Shown in pieces: positions 12,207 to 24,994 of a stretch of 64,000 nucleotides of DNA. The first letter of the stretch is position 1, and every line of letters begins with the position of its first letter. Below the pieces are notes generated by a model that was given only the letters and a program-made list of their open reading frames with translations, was not told the origin of the DNA and searched no databases. A program made the translations under genes and the position numbers. Origin of the DNA: Cantharellus purpuraceus (lineage: Eukaryota > Basidiomycota > Agaricomycetes > Cantharellales > Hydnaceae); NCBI GenBank assembly GCA_025174535.1, contig JALBUN010000048.1:868001-932000 (forward strand), in the 5' to 3' direction.

Positions 12207-15200
12207 ATGTCTTTCTTTGGGTTGGGGACAAACCATGACGCTTTGGAAAAGGAGAAGGAGAAATTTCTTGAGGGCGGTCTAGCTGCACAGGAGGACGTAG
12301 CGGTGTTCAATTGGGGAGAGTCTGATTATGATGGTCTAGGAGAAGCGTTGCAGGAAGGTGGAGATGAAATGAATGATGAGACATTCGGTGATGGGCCAGT
12401 TGGTGCGAGTAGTTGTCCCTAACTGTATACTCGCCACTTATCGCAGTCTCAGGCAAAGACTTCGACTTTTCGATTCATGAAATCCCCGACATCAAGATAC
12501 AGAGACATAAGCAGGAGCCTCGTCATGAATATCAGGACTCGTTACTGCATGCAAAGCCGCAGTCATCATGTGCGTCACTTTCACGTTGTCTGCAGCCAAC
12601 CTGCTAATTTTTTTCTTTTCGTTTCAGCCAAAGCTCCTGGTGGTTCACTGGAATCTATATGGGATGACAAGTCACCTGCATCTGTTCTTCCTGGAGCTCG
12701 AGCAGGAGGTCGCCTCACTTCCACTGGTCACACAGCGTTCACCTCGATTGCTGGCAAGCCTTACGGCACAACGCCAACACTTCCAACCGCTCGGCCTTCT
12801 CAAATTTCTGTCTCTTCTCAACCTCCGAGTGTTCGTACACTACAGGAGATTGAATCTGAAATGCGCGCGAGGCAGCAACCGCAGAACCATATTTCCCAAT
12901 CTCCCGTAGGCTCACATGCTGTCGTCGCCCCCAACTCACTCAATCCCTCTCCGCCTACTCGACACTTGCCGCAGTCGAATTTGCCTCTTCACTCCTCACC
13001 CTCTCAACTGACTCCCGATGAGGTCGAGCACCAGCTGCGCATGATGCATCTCACCCAGCTGCAGCAACACCAGGCGCAGCGACAAGAACAGCAACAGCAA
13101 CCAATCTACCAGTCTGTGCCTCAACAGCGACACCAGTATATACGAACCCCAGAACAGGATCGACAACATATCCTCCAACAACATCAATTACACCGGTCGT
13201 TTCCTACCACTCCAGAGCCACAGTTTGCTATGCATTCACACTCGCCGCAATTAGCACAAGGATACATTACGCAGCAGCAGCAACAGAATCAACTACATAT
13301 GCAGCAGCAGCTCTTGGTTCAACTCTCTCAGGCTGGCGTAATGCCGGATCAAATCCACCTCCTCGATCCCATGCAAAGAGAGGCAATTATGAATGAAGTC
13401 ATACGTAAAATCATGGCTGCAGAAAAATTGGACCAAAGAAACCGACGGCGCCTGATGAAGATGGAGCGCATGGTAAGAGAAATACTGGGTACCAAGTACA
13501 CTTTCTAATATAGAGGGGTATTTAGGCGCGATATAATGATCTTATGACCCAGTCGGATAAAGATTTCATTACTCGGATTCAAGTTTCTCAGCTAGTCACT
13601 TCTGACCCATATACGGAGGATTTTTACGCACAAGTGCTCGGTTCGCTCAGACGAAATGGCACTGGGATGAGATGGTTCGGAAACGCTGGAGTTGGCTTGG
13701 GGGTTCCTGGGCATCGATTAGGTGGTCGCAGAGAGCATGCGATGAACCGTATGGCAGAACAGGTGTATAGGATTGTAGAAAATGCTAAAGCTAGAGAAAA
13801 GGAGAAAGGGCATCATGGTAACAAGAGTCCATCCTTAGCAACTCATTTCTTATTAACCCCGATATTTCAGTAGGTTTCAACCCCCTCCAAGGAGTTCTTG
13901 GTAAGACTTCGGGTAGGAGTTATAAGGCTGCCCCACGTCAGTTACTTCAAGTGGATGCTGCCCCGCTGGCCGGATCGCCTACATCCTCCCCCCAAATGCA
14001 GGAAGCAGAAGCTGTTAAACAATTGTCTGGGCCTCGAAGTCCAGAAGAACCAACGCAGTCCCAGATGGACAAGCCGCTGCGAGCTGTGAGTAAATCAGCT
14101 TCTTTGTATAGCTAGGAACGGATCATAATCAAGACCAGGGTGCTGTGGTAGATGCACAGGAACCACTCACTCGTCGCCAAGCACTGGCTATCATAGAGAG
14201 TTTGTTTGATTATGCTCTGGATTGGGAAAATAATCGTCGAATAGTACCGGAGGAGGGTACTGATGCCTATTGGAAGTGGTAAGTCACGCAATCACAGCAC
14301 GTCACCGTAATTTCTGACAGGTCACTATGCAGGGAAGCAGATCAGAAGGCTCTGGAAGCGCGGATGTGGGAGGGCTCACAAGTCACCGCTCCTTTAGATG
14401 CAAGGTTTGCATGGATATTCTAAGTCTGCAGAGCATCAGACTTACCAGTTGAGATAGACATCCTCATCCTTTAGTATCGCTTCTAGGTCCTTTGAAAGGC
14501 AAGAAGGTCATGAAACGCCTCACTCGAGTAATGGATGCGCGACAATTGCGCATCACTATGACTCTTATTACTCGGCTATTCAGAGATTTTGATGTTGTGC
14601 AAAATCATCGCGTTGCAGAATCCCTCGTTGAAAGCAAAGAAAAACACGAAATGGAGAAGCATATTCATACTTTCGAGGAGTTTGTCTTAGAAGCTATTCT
14701 ACCTGCACTGGCTGTCGCCCCATTACCAGTCGTTTCAGGTCAGCTGCAACAATTGAGAGATCCTGTGGTTATTGCTCGCACTCGAGTTAGTTCATTCTCA
14801 CTGCTATATTGACTCTACTGATGTCGCTGTACAGCCTGGAATTATCCTTTTAACCCACATTTTCACACGGGCTGCTATCATCAAGGATCGGACGATAAGA
14901 TTGCGTTCTGGTGCCGAAGTTGATGGTGCAACACCAGACGATATTGCAACAGCTGAAGATTTCCAAGAATGGTATGAAATGCGGCAGTTATTTATTGAAA
15001 GCACCAGTAACTGAAATGCGCTGTGAATAGGCAAATCTGCTTTGATCAGCTATTCGAGGAGCTTGCCCCCCATTTTATGTCGCTTTTCCCGTCCACCCGG
15101 GCCGCCGCGTCACTTCCTTTTGGAACTGAACATCAACTCCAAACATCCCTCGCCCTCGATGCAGCAGACCACCCAGTGTGGAGTTTCTTCGCATCTATGG

Positions 15201-15385
15201 CGGTTCCTGCATCGTTGGATCAACAGTCTATACTCGTGACTCAATTACGAGAAAAGGTACTTGAAAATGTGCTAAGCGCCCACAAAGGGTGGGTTGCGGA
15301 TGAGAGCGAACGCAGCGCCAAGCTCCGCAATGTAAACATCTTCTTACATGCGCTAGGGTTGGATAGTTCCCAAATTAGTTTATGA
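12207..15385 (+). CDS. PAT1: Pat1-type decapping activator
   Basis: Links deadenylation to decapping in cytoplasmic mRNA decay by binding the Lsm1-7 ring, Dhh1 and Dcp2. The product begins MSFFGLGTNHDALEKEKEKF, the acidic N-terminal signature of Pat1, continues with FNWGESDYDGLGEAL and, after two introns, SIWDDKSPASVLPG. A long exon (about 12628-13473) encodes a Gln/Pro-rich low-complexity region with several short polyGln runs. The conserved C-terminal half includes KDFITRIQVSQLV, FNPLQGVLGKTSGRSYKAAP, KGKKVMKRLTRVMDARQ (alpha-helical repeat domain) and CFDQLFEELAPHFMSLFP. The stop is at 15385. I count about ten exons; all joins keep frame. It follows GDB1 on the same strand and converges on the mitoferrin gene. 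Confidence 0.93.
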
Positions 15386-15779
15386 CATTAGTGCTCTCTC
15401 TCTGCGCCTTGCGTCACTCGGGTCATATGCAAAAGTACCGGTACTGTGATGATCATATCACATGAAGCCTTGGGGGCGGTACATGAAGCATTTTCGTCAA
15501 AGAATGTGTGATAGGAGTTTGCGATATTACACAGAAATAGTTTACTTGATGGATAAATATTCCTGCAAGTAATTTGAGTCAACAAAGTATATGTAAGGAC
15601 TCTGCCCCAACGACAACAGTTGGGTAGAGCGTATTCGTGCGGAAGGTAGCCATGACTGCAAGATATAGCGTCGAAATCTTAAAATAGCGACGAAGATAGT
15701 AAAATGGAGAATAAGTGCGAATTGTTCTATTACCCCAACCAAAGTACATTCTATCCTCCACCCATGGAAACCTAATCCC
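15386..15779. other. Convergent intergenic region PAT1 / mitoferrin
   Basis: 394 bp between two gene ends. It is AT-richer than the genes and presumably holds both 3' untranslated regions. I see no further gene, repeat or RNA structure. Confidence 0.5.
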
Positions 15780-17041
15780 TTATTGCTGCCTCTGCACAGA
15801 AATCAAGGTTAACATCAGAGTCGGAAGACGGCGCCGACCACGCCGCCACTTACTGAAAAATTCATACGAAAGCCAACATAACGCATTACTCGGCATGAAT
15901 GTCAACACCCGTGGTGACAAGCCGCGTGTAAAACCTCTCAACCCATCTCGTTGCCATATAATTCGAAATGCATCTAGCATGCCGTGCGCTCGTCGGATCT
16001 CAGCATCCTCCGAGCGTCCTCTTGTCTGTAACAACGTCTTGGCAACATCAAGTGGTGTCGTGACACCCGCTGCGACACCACCCGCAAGACCTCCTGCGAC
16101 TACGTGCGTTACCGGAGAGTATACACCTGATGGATTGAGCCGCTTCTTCAATTCTTCATACACGCTGAACTGTACAGCGGTAAAGGGAACGCTCATGATG
16201 AGCGTGGTAGGGTAGGAGACGTAAAAGGCACCTATGCCTTCATTACGGTACACGGTGCTCGCACAATGCCAAAGTGATCGGTAACCGGAATTGTGCATTT
16301 GCATTCGTTGCTTTATCACTGTAGTGATTGATATAAGGGGAAGGATAAGCCTTTGCAATAAGTAGTTTTAAGCAGACATACCGTCGAATGGGTTCATCAG
16401 TGCATCACTCGCCGTTGTTGATGCCGCTCCAGCGATTGCTGTGTATGCCATGCGCCCACTTCGTTACTTGTCTCTATTCCTAGCAGCTCAACACTTACAT
16501 GTTGCCATGAAATGGCTCCCCTCGCCTCTGTTCCCACCCGCCAGCTCTTTTACTGCTTCGTATGTTCCAAAATGCACAGCATGTGCTGGTCCAGCACCCA
16601 CTATAACGGACGACACTCCCCTCCATAACGCTCGCATCCCTTCTGTGGATGATATCCGCGTGAAGGCGTTCCCAATTCCGGAGTATACAGCGGCTGGTGA
16701 AGTTGCAAAAACCTGCATTCGCGTCTACAAAGCATTGACCCTATTAAGTACCACGAGAATTGGGGGCAAATTGTGGTTTCTGACTTTGATACTGTCAATG
16801 GGGAACATGATGGCGTGTTCTGAAATGCCTGCCTAGACAAATCGACAAAGGCAATGTGACGACTGCAGTCAGCATTTTTGAATGGTTCAGACCCCACAAC
16901 ACGCAAAGAAGACTCCGAAAACACGATAGCGCGCCAGAAAACGTACAGACGATGGGCGTGACTCACCAGTGCGCCAGCGAGCATGTTTGCCCCTAGACCA
17001 GCGTTGGAGGACAGCGCCTCATAATCAACTTGGTCATCCAT
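15780..17041 (-). CDS. MRS3: Mitochondrial carrier, mitoferrin (Mrs3/Mrs4) type
   Basis: Inner-membrane carrier that brings ferrous iron into mitochondria for Fe-S cluster and heme synthesis. The three mitochondrial carrier repeats each show a signature: MFPIDSIK, NPFDVIKQRMQ (split by an intron) and TTPLDVAKTLLQTRG. The segment GVSSVIVGAGPAHAVHFGTYE is characteristic of mitoferrins; methionine and histidine in it belong to the iron-transport contact sites known for the family. The N-terminus is short (MDDQVDYEALSSNAGLGANM), without a cleavable presequence, as expected for carriers. The C-terminus is basic and slightly extended (KWRRGRRRLPTLML). Introns interrupt near 17000, 16800, 16480 and 16330. 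Whether it equals Mrs3 or Mrs4 is not meaningful here, since fungi outside yeasts usually have one copy. Confidence 0.92.
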
Positions 17042-17497
17042 GGACGATGAGCAGCTATAGAGATGCTAGTGGGAGAAACAAGCTTCCCGTGTCGGTCTAG
17101 CTGCCAGTCACAGAAGACTTTTTTCGAGTTTGTCTAAAAGACGCGGCGTAGCTGCCACGCGTCGTAAGGCGCAATGAAGAACGTTGGGACGACGAATAAA
17201 CAACTTGTGGGCCTTCAGAGAGAAAAGCAATTAGTCGCAAGGTGTCTAAGTACCAGTAATTGTTGGAATTGTTGGAATTTTCGAAGATCAACAGGCGTGA
17301 GAGAGCGGGACCAGTTGAGATGGCCACTTCACGCGTTTGTATATCCTCTCGGGTCTCTCGCGTTAATCAACTTACAACCCAAATCCTGTATCCCTGTCAA
17401 AATCCTGTGCACATAAAAACTGCGCTGATGCCATCTAGGTAACATAAGCACTGCTACGTATATCTCTCTCTCCCGAGCCTAGAACGGTGCTCACATC
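17042..17497. other. Intergenic region between mitoferrin start and phosphoribosyltransferase stop
   Basis: 456 bp upstream of the mitoferrin gene. It holds its presumed promoter and the 3' untranslated part of the next gene. A short direct repeat (TTGTTGGAA twice, near 17260) is present. No coding potential is seen. Confidence 0.45.
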
Positions 17498-18563
17498 TAC
17501 TCGCTTCTACTCTGGGCGGCGAGACGATCATGCTCCTCAATATTCCTGAAAAACCATAATTAAGCGAGCAGATGATACGGAGGAGGCCGGAAGACTTACT
17601 TAGCTATAGTAGGCATGAGAATGTCGGAGAGGAAGTTAAGGATTCGGCTCATGTGTGCATGATAAAAAATCTCACGCTCTCACCTTCCCAGGGGTAATCT
17701 AACCTGTAGGGTTTTCAAGATAGGTTATAACCATGTGAACATACAGTGGAGTGACATGTCGCCTACCACACATCTTGCACTTCCGCTCCAGCGTAATACT
17801 ATAGGAACATGTCTAAATCAGGCAAAGAAGTTCACTGTTAATGTGAGTGGACCATCACACGTACGGGAATGTCCTCAGGAAGATTTTTAGCCTTCGGCTT
17901 GATCTTATTGTGGACGACAAAAACGGCAAATTTAGTACGTGCCGTGTCTCTCTCAGAGTTGGGTAGAGACTCTAATTCTCGTTCCACGTCTTTCTGCAGT
18001 TCAGAGATGGCGTAACTGTCGTATGAGATGAGAAACACATTGTTAGTAAAGCAAGGGTACTCACTGCAATGTCTGACGAGAGTCATCGACTTCGTCCACG
18101 ATTAGAACGCGTCTGCCGAGGAGGACTTTGGATTCTGGGCCACTTGGAGAACATTATGTTATGGGACCAGCCCTAAAAGAGATGCTCACAGCCATTGGGT
18201 TCTAATAACTTCACTGCCGAGTTGCTCTTCTGTTGTGCCGGGCAGAGATTCATATAGAGATAGACCTATTGCGTGGATAGGAATGTTACGTTTGGTGGCC
18301 GGATCCTTCAGAAAAGTTCGCATCACACGAGCAGGGAAAAAGCCTCTGTGCTCTATAATCAGCATCCGCCGAGGTGCTGGCGGCTCGTACGAACCCTCCA
18401 CCTGGATAGACATCAAAGACAGGCCGAACGGGTGCATAACGTAGATACTAATACCGATGGCAATGAGAAGGTCAGGCGCAAATTGAGAAGCAATTTTTTT
18501 GCTAGAGCAGCCAATGATGTTATGGATTTCATTGTACGTGGGTCGAATGTGGTTATCCACCAT
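17498..18563 (-). CDS. HPT1: Xanthine/hypoxanthine-guanine phosphoribosyltransferase
   Basis: Purine salvage enzyme that joins hypoxanthine, guanine or xanthine to PRPP. It carries the PRPP-binding motif VLIVDEVDD (about residues 103-111), the loop AIGGGGFFPARVMRTFL and the C-terminal FAVFVVHNKIKPK. It has nine exons in 1066 bp: 18563-18455, a 7-nt microexon 18401-18395, 18345-18190, 18142-18065, then one to about 17878, one encoding YYAGAEVQDVW, a 20-nt exon encoding LDYPWE, a 4-nt microexon 17603-17600, and a last exon encoding NIEEHDRLAAQSRSE. The microexons are required to build the conserved GGGG loop and the YPWEAK tail. It is divergent from the RhoGAP gene (367 bp). Substrate preference (Hpt1 or Xpt1) cannot be decided from sequence. 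Confidence 0.92.
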
Positions 18564-18930
18564 GATGTCGTCTTGTAGGTGCTGTGAATAGAGAAGCGAT
18601 ATGCGGCTGTTTTCATTTTTACCCTCTAAGCGGCGCTTTTACTCAGATGTCTCGCCCAGGCTAGCAGTATACTTAGCTAAATTACTGACAAAATAATTAC
18701 TGTCTATGATAGTCTGCATACTTAACCTTATAATTGCTATGGGTGCCTAGTTACTTGTGACAATTTGCGGCAATGAGACACCAGGCAAGGAGGCGGTGTC
18801 TGGGGTGATTGCCCTGAGACTGAGCTGCTCAGCCTGGCCACCGCTCCGAGTTGCTGCCTTGCTTAAACCACGAACATCCTGTAATAAGCAGCCGACTTCT
18901 GTATCTTGCCACAATCATTCACAGGCTGTC
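18564..18930. promoter_or_regulatory. Divergent promoter region HPT1 / RhoGAP gene
   Basis: 367 bp between two divergent start codons. I see no perfect TATA box and no strong palindrome; the function is inferred from position only. Confidence 0.4.
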
Positions 18931-21900
18931 ATGCCTGCATTGACGCTACCGCCCTCCTTTACCAACTCTTTTTGGTCTCAAGATTATCGTAGAGGCTTAG
19001 AGACGTTGTTCACCAAATTGGGACAGGTGAGCTCACCAACATGCCGTACTATGCATCTGAAGTCAAGTTGTTATTCAGGGTGTGGCAGAGAATCTAGAAG
19101 TCTTCAACTTCATCAAGGTTCGTTCGTTAGCACCTACTTATCAGTTATTTATGTGAAAGGTAGGCTCGTGCGTTGGCCGAGAATGACATTGCAAATGCTC
19201 TGCTTGCCCCTGCACCCACTGGTCCACGAGGTACATATATACCCCAGTCCTTCACGTAATTCTGCTCATACTCACTGATGCTCTAGGCACGGGGTTCGAC
19301 GCTGACGATGGAGCTGCGCTAAATATGACGTTTCGAGCATTGAAGTCAGAATCCGTTAGACAGGGAGAGGCACATAAGACAGTCGCGCATGAATTGGCTA
19401 CCTTAGTTGCAGATCCCTTTGGCGAATGGGCGTCTGGTCATGCAGTACGTCTTAGCAGTTATAACTGATTATGCCTATATTTAAATTATTTGTCCTTTCA
19501 AGGCACGCATCGACGAGAGCAGACAGGTTTTGATTGACGGCTGGCTTAAGGCCTATGAAATGGCTGCTGGAGACGTGAGTAGTTACCCATTTTCCCAGTG
19601 ACGTTCAAGCCCACACGTTGCCTAGGTCGAAAAATTGAAGCACAACTACATAACAAGATCACGTCGTGCCGATGAGGCAGAAGATGAGTAAGCTGTAGCC
19701 ATACATTGTTCTTTCCTTGTGCTCACTATATGAAAGTGCCAAATTTGCTCCAGGGAGCAATGTAGGCGACAAGTACACAAGCTCTCCCCAGATGAGTCCC
19801 ACAGGAGGCATTGTCAAACGCACAGCCAGCGTTTCAGAGCGGATTACTCAGCGACTCAAAGAACTACGCAAAGGCAGTTCTGAGGTGCAGCACACAGAGA
19901 AGAAGCTCTCGCCTGTGTCACCTGTTTTTAGCGCAGGCAAGTCCGATGGCGAGAACGATCACCAGGAGGATGCCACACCTATGGTACAATCCAAAGATAA
20001 AGGAAAGGGTAAAGAAGTGTCTATTTCACCCATGGTGATGTCTCCACGGGCACTGTCTCCGCCACTCCCTGGGCTGCATCAACCCTCACCAAGCAATTCA
20101 ATTCCCAAGTCAAGCTCCCCTATGCCGCCTCCACCACCGGCCCCACTTCTTCTCGCGGGCCTCTCGTTACCCCCCCAGGCCGTCTCACAGCTGCTTACTC
20201 GTGCGGCTTCAGAATTGCCTCTGCGTAAAGTTCGTTTCCCAATTTTGGGCGAATATACGGATTGCTTCTCTGGGGAGGAGTTTGTGACATGGCTGAAGGA
20301 GAATGTCCATGGCTTTGGCGGAAGCTTAGATAGGGCGGAAGATGCTGCGAAGGAACTAACGGAAAGAGATGATGCACTCAGAAGGCTCGGGGAGTTTGGT
20401 ATGCATTTCTGAGGGCATCACTTCTGGAGCTCAAGCTAATCAAGCTCATCATTCCAGGCAATAGGTTCGAGAACAGTAAGGATGCTTATTTCCAATTCAG
20501 ACCAAAAGTGTGTTTTGTTATATGCCTTGTTTGGCTTGCCTTACGATGTCATAACAGGCATTCGAGTTTCACTTCACTCCTGAGGCCGAGGCCCTAGACC
20601 AGCAGGGCGGTCTAAGTCCTGTTGCAGAAAACCTTATGAAGCGCACAAACACATTCGTATCCATTGTACAAAAGGCGGTCAGTGCTACAACACCTGCAAC
20701 ATCCGAGCCACCCCTCGTCCGTGCGCGTACGGAGGCAGAGAATGCAGATAAATTGTATCGTGTGGCTGTGCGAAAGCTTGACAGGCAGCGATTAGGTCTG
20801 GAAGAGAAGATCGAGGAGACGCTCAAGGCCCTGCAGAGGTGGGAAATGGATAGGCTGAGGGCTGTCCATACCGGTCAGCATTCTTGTTCCAGAGGATTGT
20901 GCCTTTTCAAGCTGATGTTTCTTTTTATAATAGTTTTCAAACAGTACCAAGCGACCCTCACTAAATTTCAAACGTCATTCTCTGCATCTCTAGACCGCTC
21001 CTCTGTACTCATTTCTTCTTACCACCCGGAGAACGATCTCGTTGCTCTAATCGAGCAATATCGAACCGGACCTTTTAGGCCTACCCCGCACGTGTATGAG
21101 TCCATCGTGCACCATACGCCTGACGTTGTGTTTGGTATTGACTTGAGGAAGTGGGCAGGGGAGGGTGGATGGAACGCTGTCAGGGCAAAGGAAGATCAGA
21201 AGGAGCATACCAATCTCCCGAACGTCGTCACGGGGTTGCTAGCTGGCGTGAGCGAGGCGTACGAGAAATTGCCGAACGACGCTGGTAAGTTCAAGAATTA
21301 TGATATTGAATTGCAGTACGCTTACATGCTTTGATTTTCAGAACGTCGCAAGAGTTGGATCTATGATGTTCGTGGACGTTTGAACGTCTTCACTCGTTTC
21401 TCTGACGATAATATAACAGGTCCCTTTACCTGCCGTACACCACCTTCGCGAGGCTATCAATACCCTGCCTCTAGATGCACTTATTCCATCCGACCTCCTC
21501 GCCAAGTACGATGCACCTGTCATAGCAAGTACGCTCAAACTTTGGGTTCTAGAATTAAACCCTCCCCTCGGTCTATGGGAAGGTTGGGAAGACATCAGGA
21601 AACTATACCCAACAGGTAGGGGGTATGATATCTTTTGCTTTATCTGTCCTGATAATGTGCTTTAAATCAGTCGGCGCAGTTGCCGGCGCCGAAACTCCTG
21701 AGCAGCAGCGTGTCGACGATTTACAGGTGGCTCTACTCAAGCTACCCAAGATTCACCTAGTTGTGCTGGACGCTATTGTTGTGCATCTGAAGAAGTGAAA
21801 TAATTTGTTATTCTTTTGGGATATTACTGAGGTTTGTTGGTTGGGCCAGTCTGATCGAGACCACACAAGACGAGGAGCCAACGGACGTTTATATTACGAA

Positions 21901-22955
21901 GCTAGGTCTTTCGCTTGGTCGTAGTAAGTAATTCTAATCCTCACTTTCAACGGCCATATATTGAGGCTTGGGTTCAGCCATTCTGCGGCCAAAGCTTGAA
22001 ACTGAAATGTCAATCCATGACCGTCACCCCACACGTACGTTCCTTCATATGGGATGACAGTCCACCAGAACTAAAGTATCTAATAGTGTTATTCATTGAC
22101 CTCCTCAAACACTACGAGAATATTCTTCCGAAAACTATTGCGCGAAAGAAACGAGAGTCAATGGAACGACCTATGCCCATGCGAAAGCGCACAAAAATGA
22201 TTGATCAACGGTTGAGCCGGAGTAGGATCTCCATTGGTGCCGATCCACAACAGCTGCTCGCTGCGCAGCATGCTGCACAGCATGGGCCTCCATCGCGAGC
22301 GGCTAGTCCATCTCCCCATGCGATCGAAGGTCAGGACAAACCCCAGTCACCTCCTGCACCCCCTGCACCTGCTGTTGCGGAGGCCAGTAAACCACAGGAG
22401 CCAGAGGCTCCAGCCGCTCCGGTGCCCATCCCCCAAGATACCTACGTTCCGCCTCCTCGTCCGACTTTCGCCGAGCAGGAGCCGCAGGCGGACAATTACA
22501 TTCCCCCTCCCCGTCCTACATTCGCAGAACCAGAAAACGAAGCGAATGATGGAGGCATCGTCGTTTCTCCTCCTACACCGATCGGAATACATTCTCCAAC
22601 CAGTCCCGTACACCCCTCCAGTACGGCTCCACCCAAGTTGGACGAAGATAAGGTTCTTTCCAATCAAAGCTCACTTACAAGGTCTGGGTCTGGTGAAGCA
22701 TCGTCAAGGGTCCGTGGACCTCGAACTGCGCGTAGCACGGCCAGAGGTACATCCTCAGCCAGTTCGCCAGCGCCGCCTGTAAAGTCGTCTTCGCCGGCGA
22801 GAAATCGTCCAACGCACAGCCGTGCACAAAGTTCTATCTCCCCCGAGCGCGCCAGGGAGTATGCTCCCAAGAAGCATGTTGGCAAGGCGAACGCGGCAAT
22901 CTTCTCCCGCCGAACACAGGCATCCGATGCTGAGGACAATGTTTTGGACAAGTGA
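18931..22955 (+). CDS. RGD2: F-BAR / DEP / RhoGAP protein, Rgd2 type
   Basis: Likely membrane-associated regulator of Rho/Cdc42 GTPases in polarity or cytokinesis. The order is: N-terminal half of an F-BAR (starts MPALTLPPSFTNSFW; FTKLGQ, VAENLEVFNFIKARA, YEMAAGDVEKLKHNYITRSR), a Ser/Pro-rich linker (about 19760-20180), a DEP domain (VRFPILGEYTDCFSGEEFVTW), the second F-BAR coiled-coil half (AENADKLYRVAVRKLDRQR), a RhoGAP-like domain (SWIYDVPLPAVHHLREAIN, APVIASTLKLWVLELNPPL, LPKIHLVVLDAIVVHL, LLFIDLLKHYENILP) and a Pro/Ser-rich tail ending at 22955. About ten or more introns interrupt it. The usual G-[IF]-[FY]-R-x-S-G arginine-finger segment is not seen between the first two RhoGAP helices. 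The domain set matches yeast Rgd2. Confidence 0.88.
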
Positions 22956-23915
22956 TGAAGCGTTGAGCGCTTATGAATTTGACTTGGTCAAGTCAAATAT
23001 ATGGGGAACGATGTAGTTTACCCGTCTATTTTATGTGGATTTGAAAGAAAGTTATCTAGTTTTATCTCAGTGAAGCCGTCGTGATATACCATTGGTAGCC
23101 TGTCAAATGTATAGATTCTCACGTGTCGAAATTTGCTTGTAATGATGCGACATCTCAGACTTCACGTTAGAAGATATGGGCGAAGGTGGTCGCTAGCACC
23201 CTAGCAATTCAGTCCTCATACTGATGACTTGAAGTGAGGACTCGAGGAGTTCTTTAGTCCACGACAAAACATGGCCTGGATAGCTTTGACCTCTAGCTAG
23301 TTTTTTGAGATTGAAAGTTCCTGAGGAAGAACCAAGCTTTCCATGACTATAGCACTTGTGCCGGTTTAGTCGCTTTATGGACGATTTGGGACACGTCAAC
23401 AAAGATCTAGCGCGGTACAAGAAACCGTATTGTTCGTTTGTTATTTTTGGGGCAGGATTTTTGCCAAGAGTACATTCATTTGGCATCACTGGATATCAGG
23501 GCATGATGGGCCGGGCAACCATAGTAATGTCCCCAGAATGGTTTACTATATATGTGTGCTTACTTCTTCCAAAGGTCCATCCCCATGGGCCAGAAGGTAA
23601 ATAATTTAGGCGGCCAGTAGTCTGCTCGTTGGTCAATACAATAATATCGTCGTAGCTTTGTATTCGAGATGTGTAGTTTGTTTTGCTTCCACGGCGCTTT
23701 CGCTCAGTATTGCCGTCCGCTCAAGCCGAGAAAACTTCCCATGACCGTAGAATTTTGAAGCTATCTACAGAATATCACCAAACATTTTGGTTTGAAGGAT
23801 TATTTTATGTAAAGCTGAGCGACCTTACATGTGCCTCAGCCGGGCCTGGTTTTAGCCGAGCCACGGCAACACTACTTTCGATCGCAGCCTTATGTAAGTT
23901 GAACTTCAGACAAAG
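22956..23915. other. Intergenic region, no gene seen
   Basis: 960 bp between two genes on the same strand. Open frames reach only about 80-98 residues and show no family motif. It should contain the RhoGAP 3' untranslated region and the ADA1 promoter. No repeat was noticed. Confidence 0.45.
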
Positions 23916-24994
23916 ATGAATCCATCAAGCATCCGAAGCAAACTTGCCACTGCCCTAGGTCCAGATGGTCGTCCATATTGGCGCAATCTTGCCCAGTTTA
24001 TGAGTGGAGACATCCCTCGATACGAGTTCGATGAAAACATACGTGAATGCATCAACACTCCAGAGCTGGGTGAGAGTCAATGCATCCGACATGAGGTTGA
24101 AGACTGATAGATGTATCACCAGCCCAGCTTCATAATGCACTTATTACAGCATTGCTGTCTAGTGCGGCACTTTTGCATCCGCCAACGCCACCCCCGGATG
24201 CATCCAAGACACATCGGAAGCGCTGTTCCTCGTCCTCACGATCCAAGCGTCTGAAATCATGGGCTGTGGGAGTTGGGAAGAAGGAGAGAGAACGGATTAA
24301 AAGTTTGGAAGAAGCTGCAAGCGCCATCCCAGTTCATGCGCGTAGAGACCGGGACGAGATCGCTTTGGGGCGGGCTGTCCGGTTGATACAAGAAGGCAGA
24401 GGTGTGTTTCTCTAGTTGATATGCATCTAATTAGCTCAACCCCTCTTTAGATCCGCCCGGGACACACCTTCCTCAACATCTGTGTTCAACTTCCCGTACG
24501 GTTATCCATCAAAATATCGCAGAGCGGATTGCATTGATATCCGCACAAAATAGCTTAGCACCTCCCAACAAGGCTGTCTCTCAACTTGTAGCCTTGGCGC
24601 TCGAGGTAATTGATAATTATCAATTCTGGCAAGCATTGTTCCCCATGTAACCAACACTTTCCAGGCAAAGCTCAAACATCTCGTGACCCATGCCATCTCC
24701 TTAACATCTACATCTCGTACCATCTCTTCGATACAGCCCTCGTCATCAACAAGCTCTCGTCCGCTTACCACTACTTCATTTGATACCCTGTTCACACTAT
24801 CACCCGCCGTCCTGCCTTACAGTTCTGCGGCAGCAATGCAACTTGTTCTCGGTGAAGATGATCGCTATTGGGCAGGAGAGGGGTTCGATCATAGAAAACA
24901 AGATCAACGCCATTCAGATGATCCAAGGTTTCAGATGTTGTCAATTTTGCGAGCCAGAAGTACAGTCCGCGAGCAGATCACTAGAAGCCGATAA
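23916..24994 (+). CDS. HFI1: SAGA coactivator subunit Ada1/Hfi1
   Basis: Core architectural subunit of the SAGA histone acetyltransferase complex; it contains a histone-fold that pairs with Taf12. The start MNPSSIRSKLATALG is followed by PYWRNLAQFMSGDIPRYEFDE, the SAGA-Tad1 N-terminal signature. Next come a basic region (KTHRKRCSSSSRSKRLKSW), RDRDEIALGRAVRLIQEG, a segment IAERIALISAQNSLAPPNKA and LVALALEAKLKHLVTHAIS, typical of the C-terminal Tad1 region. The end FQMLSILRARSTVREQITR resembles other Ada1 tails. Introns are at about 24072, 24400 and 24606. In the last exon a second frame is also open for 84 residues; the chosen frame keeps the conserved ILRARSTV tail. Confidence 0.85.
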
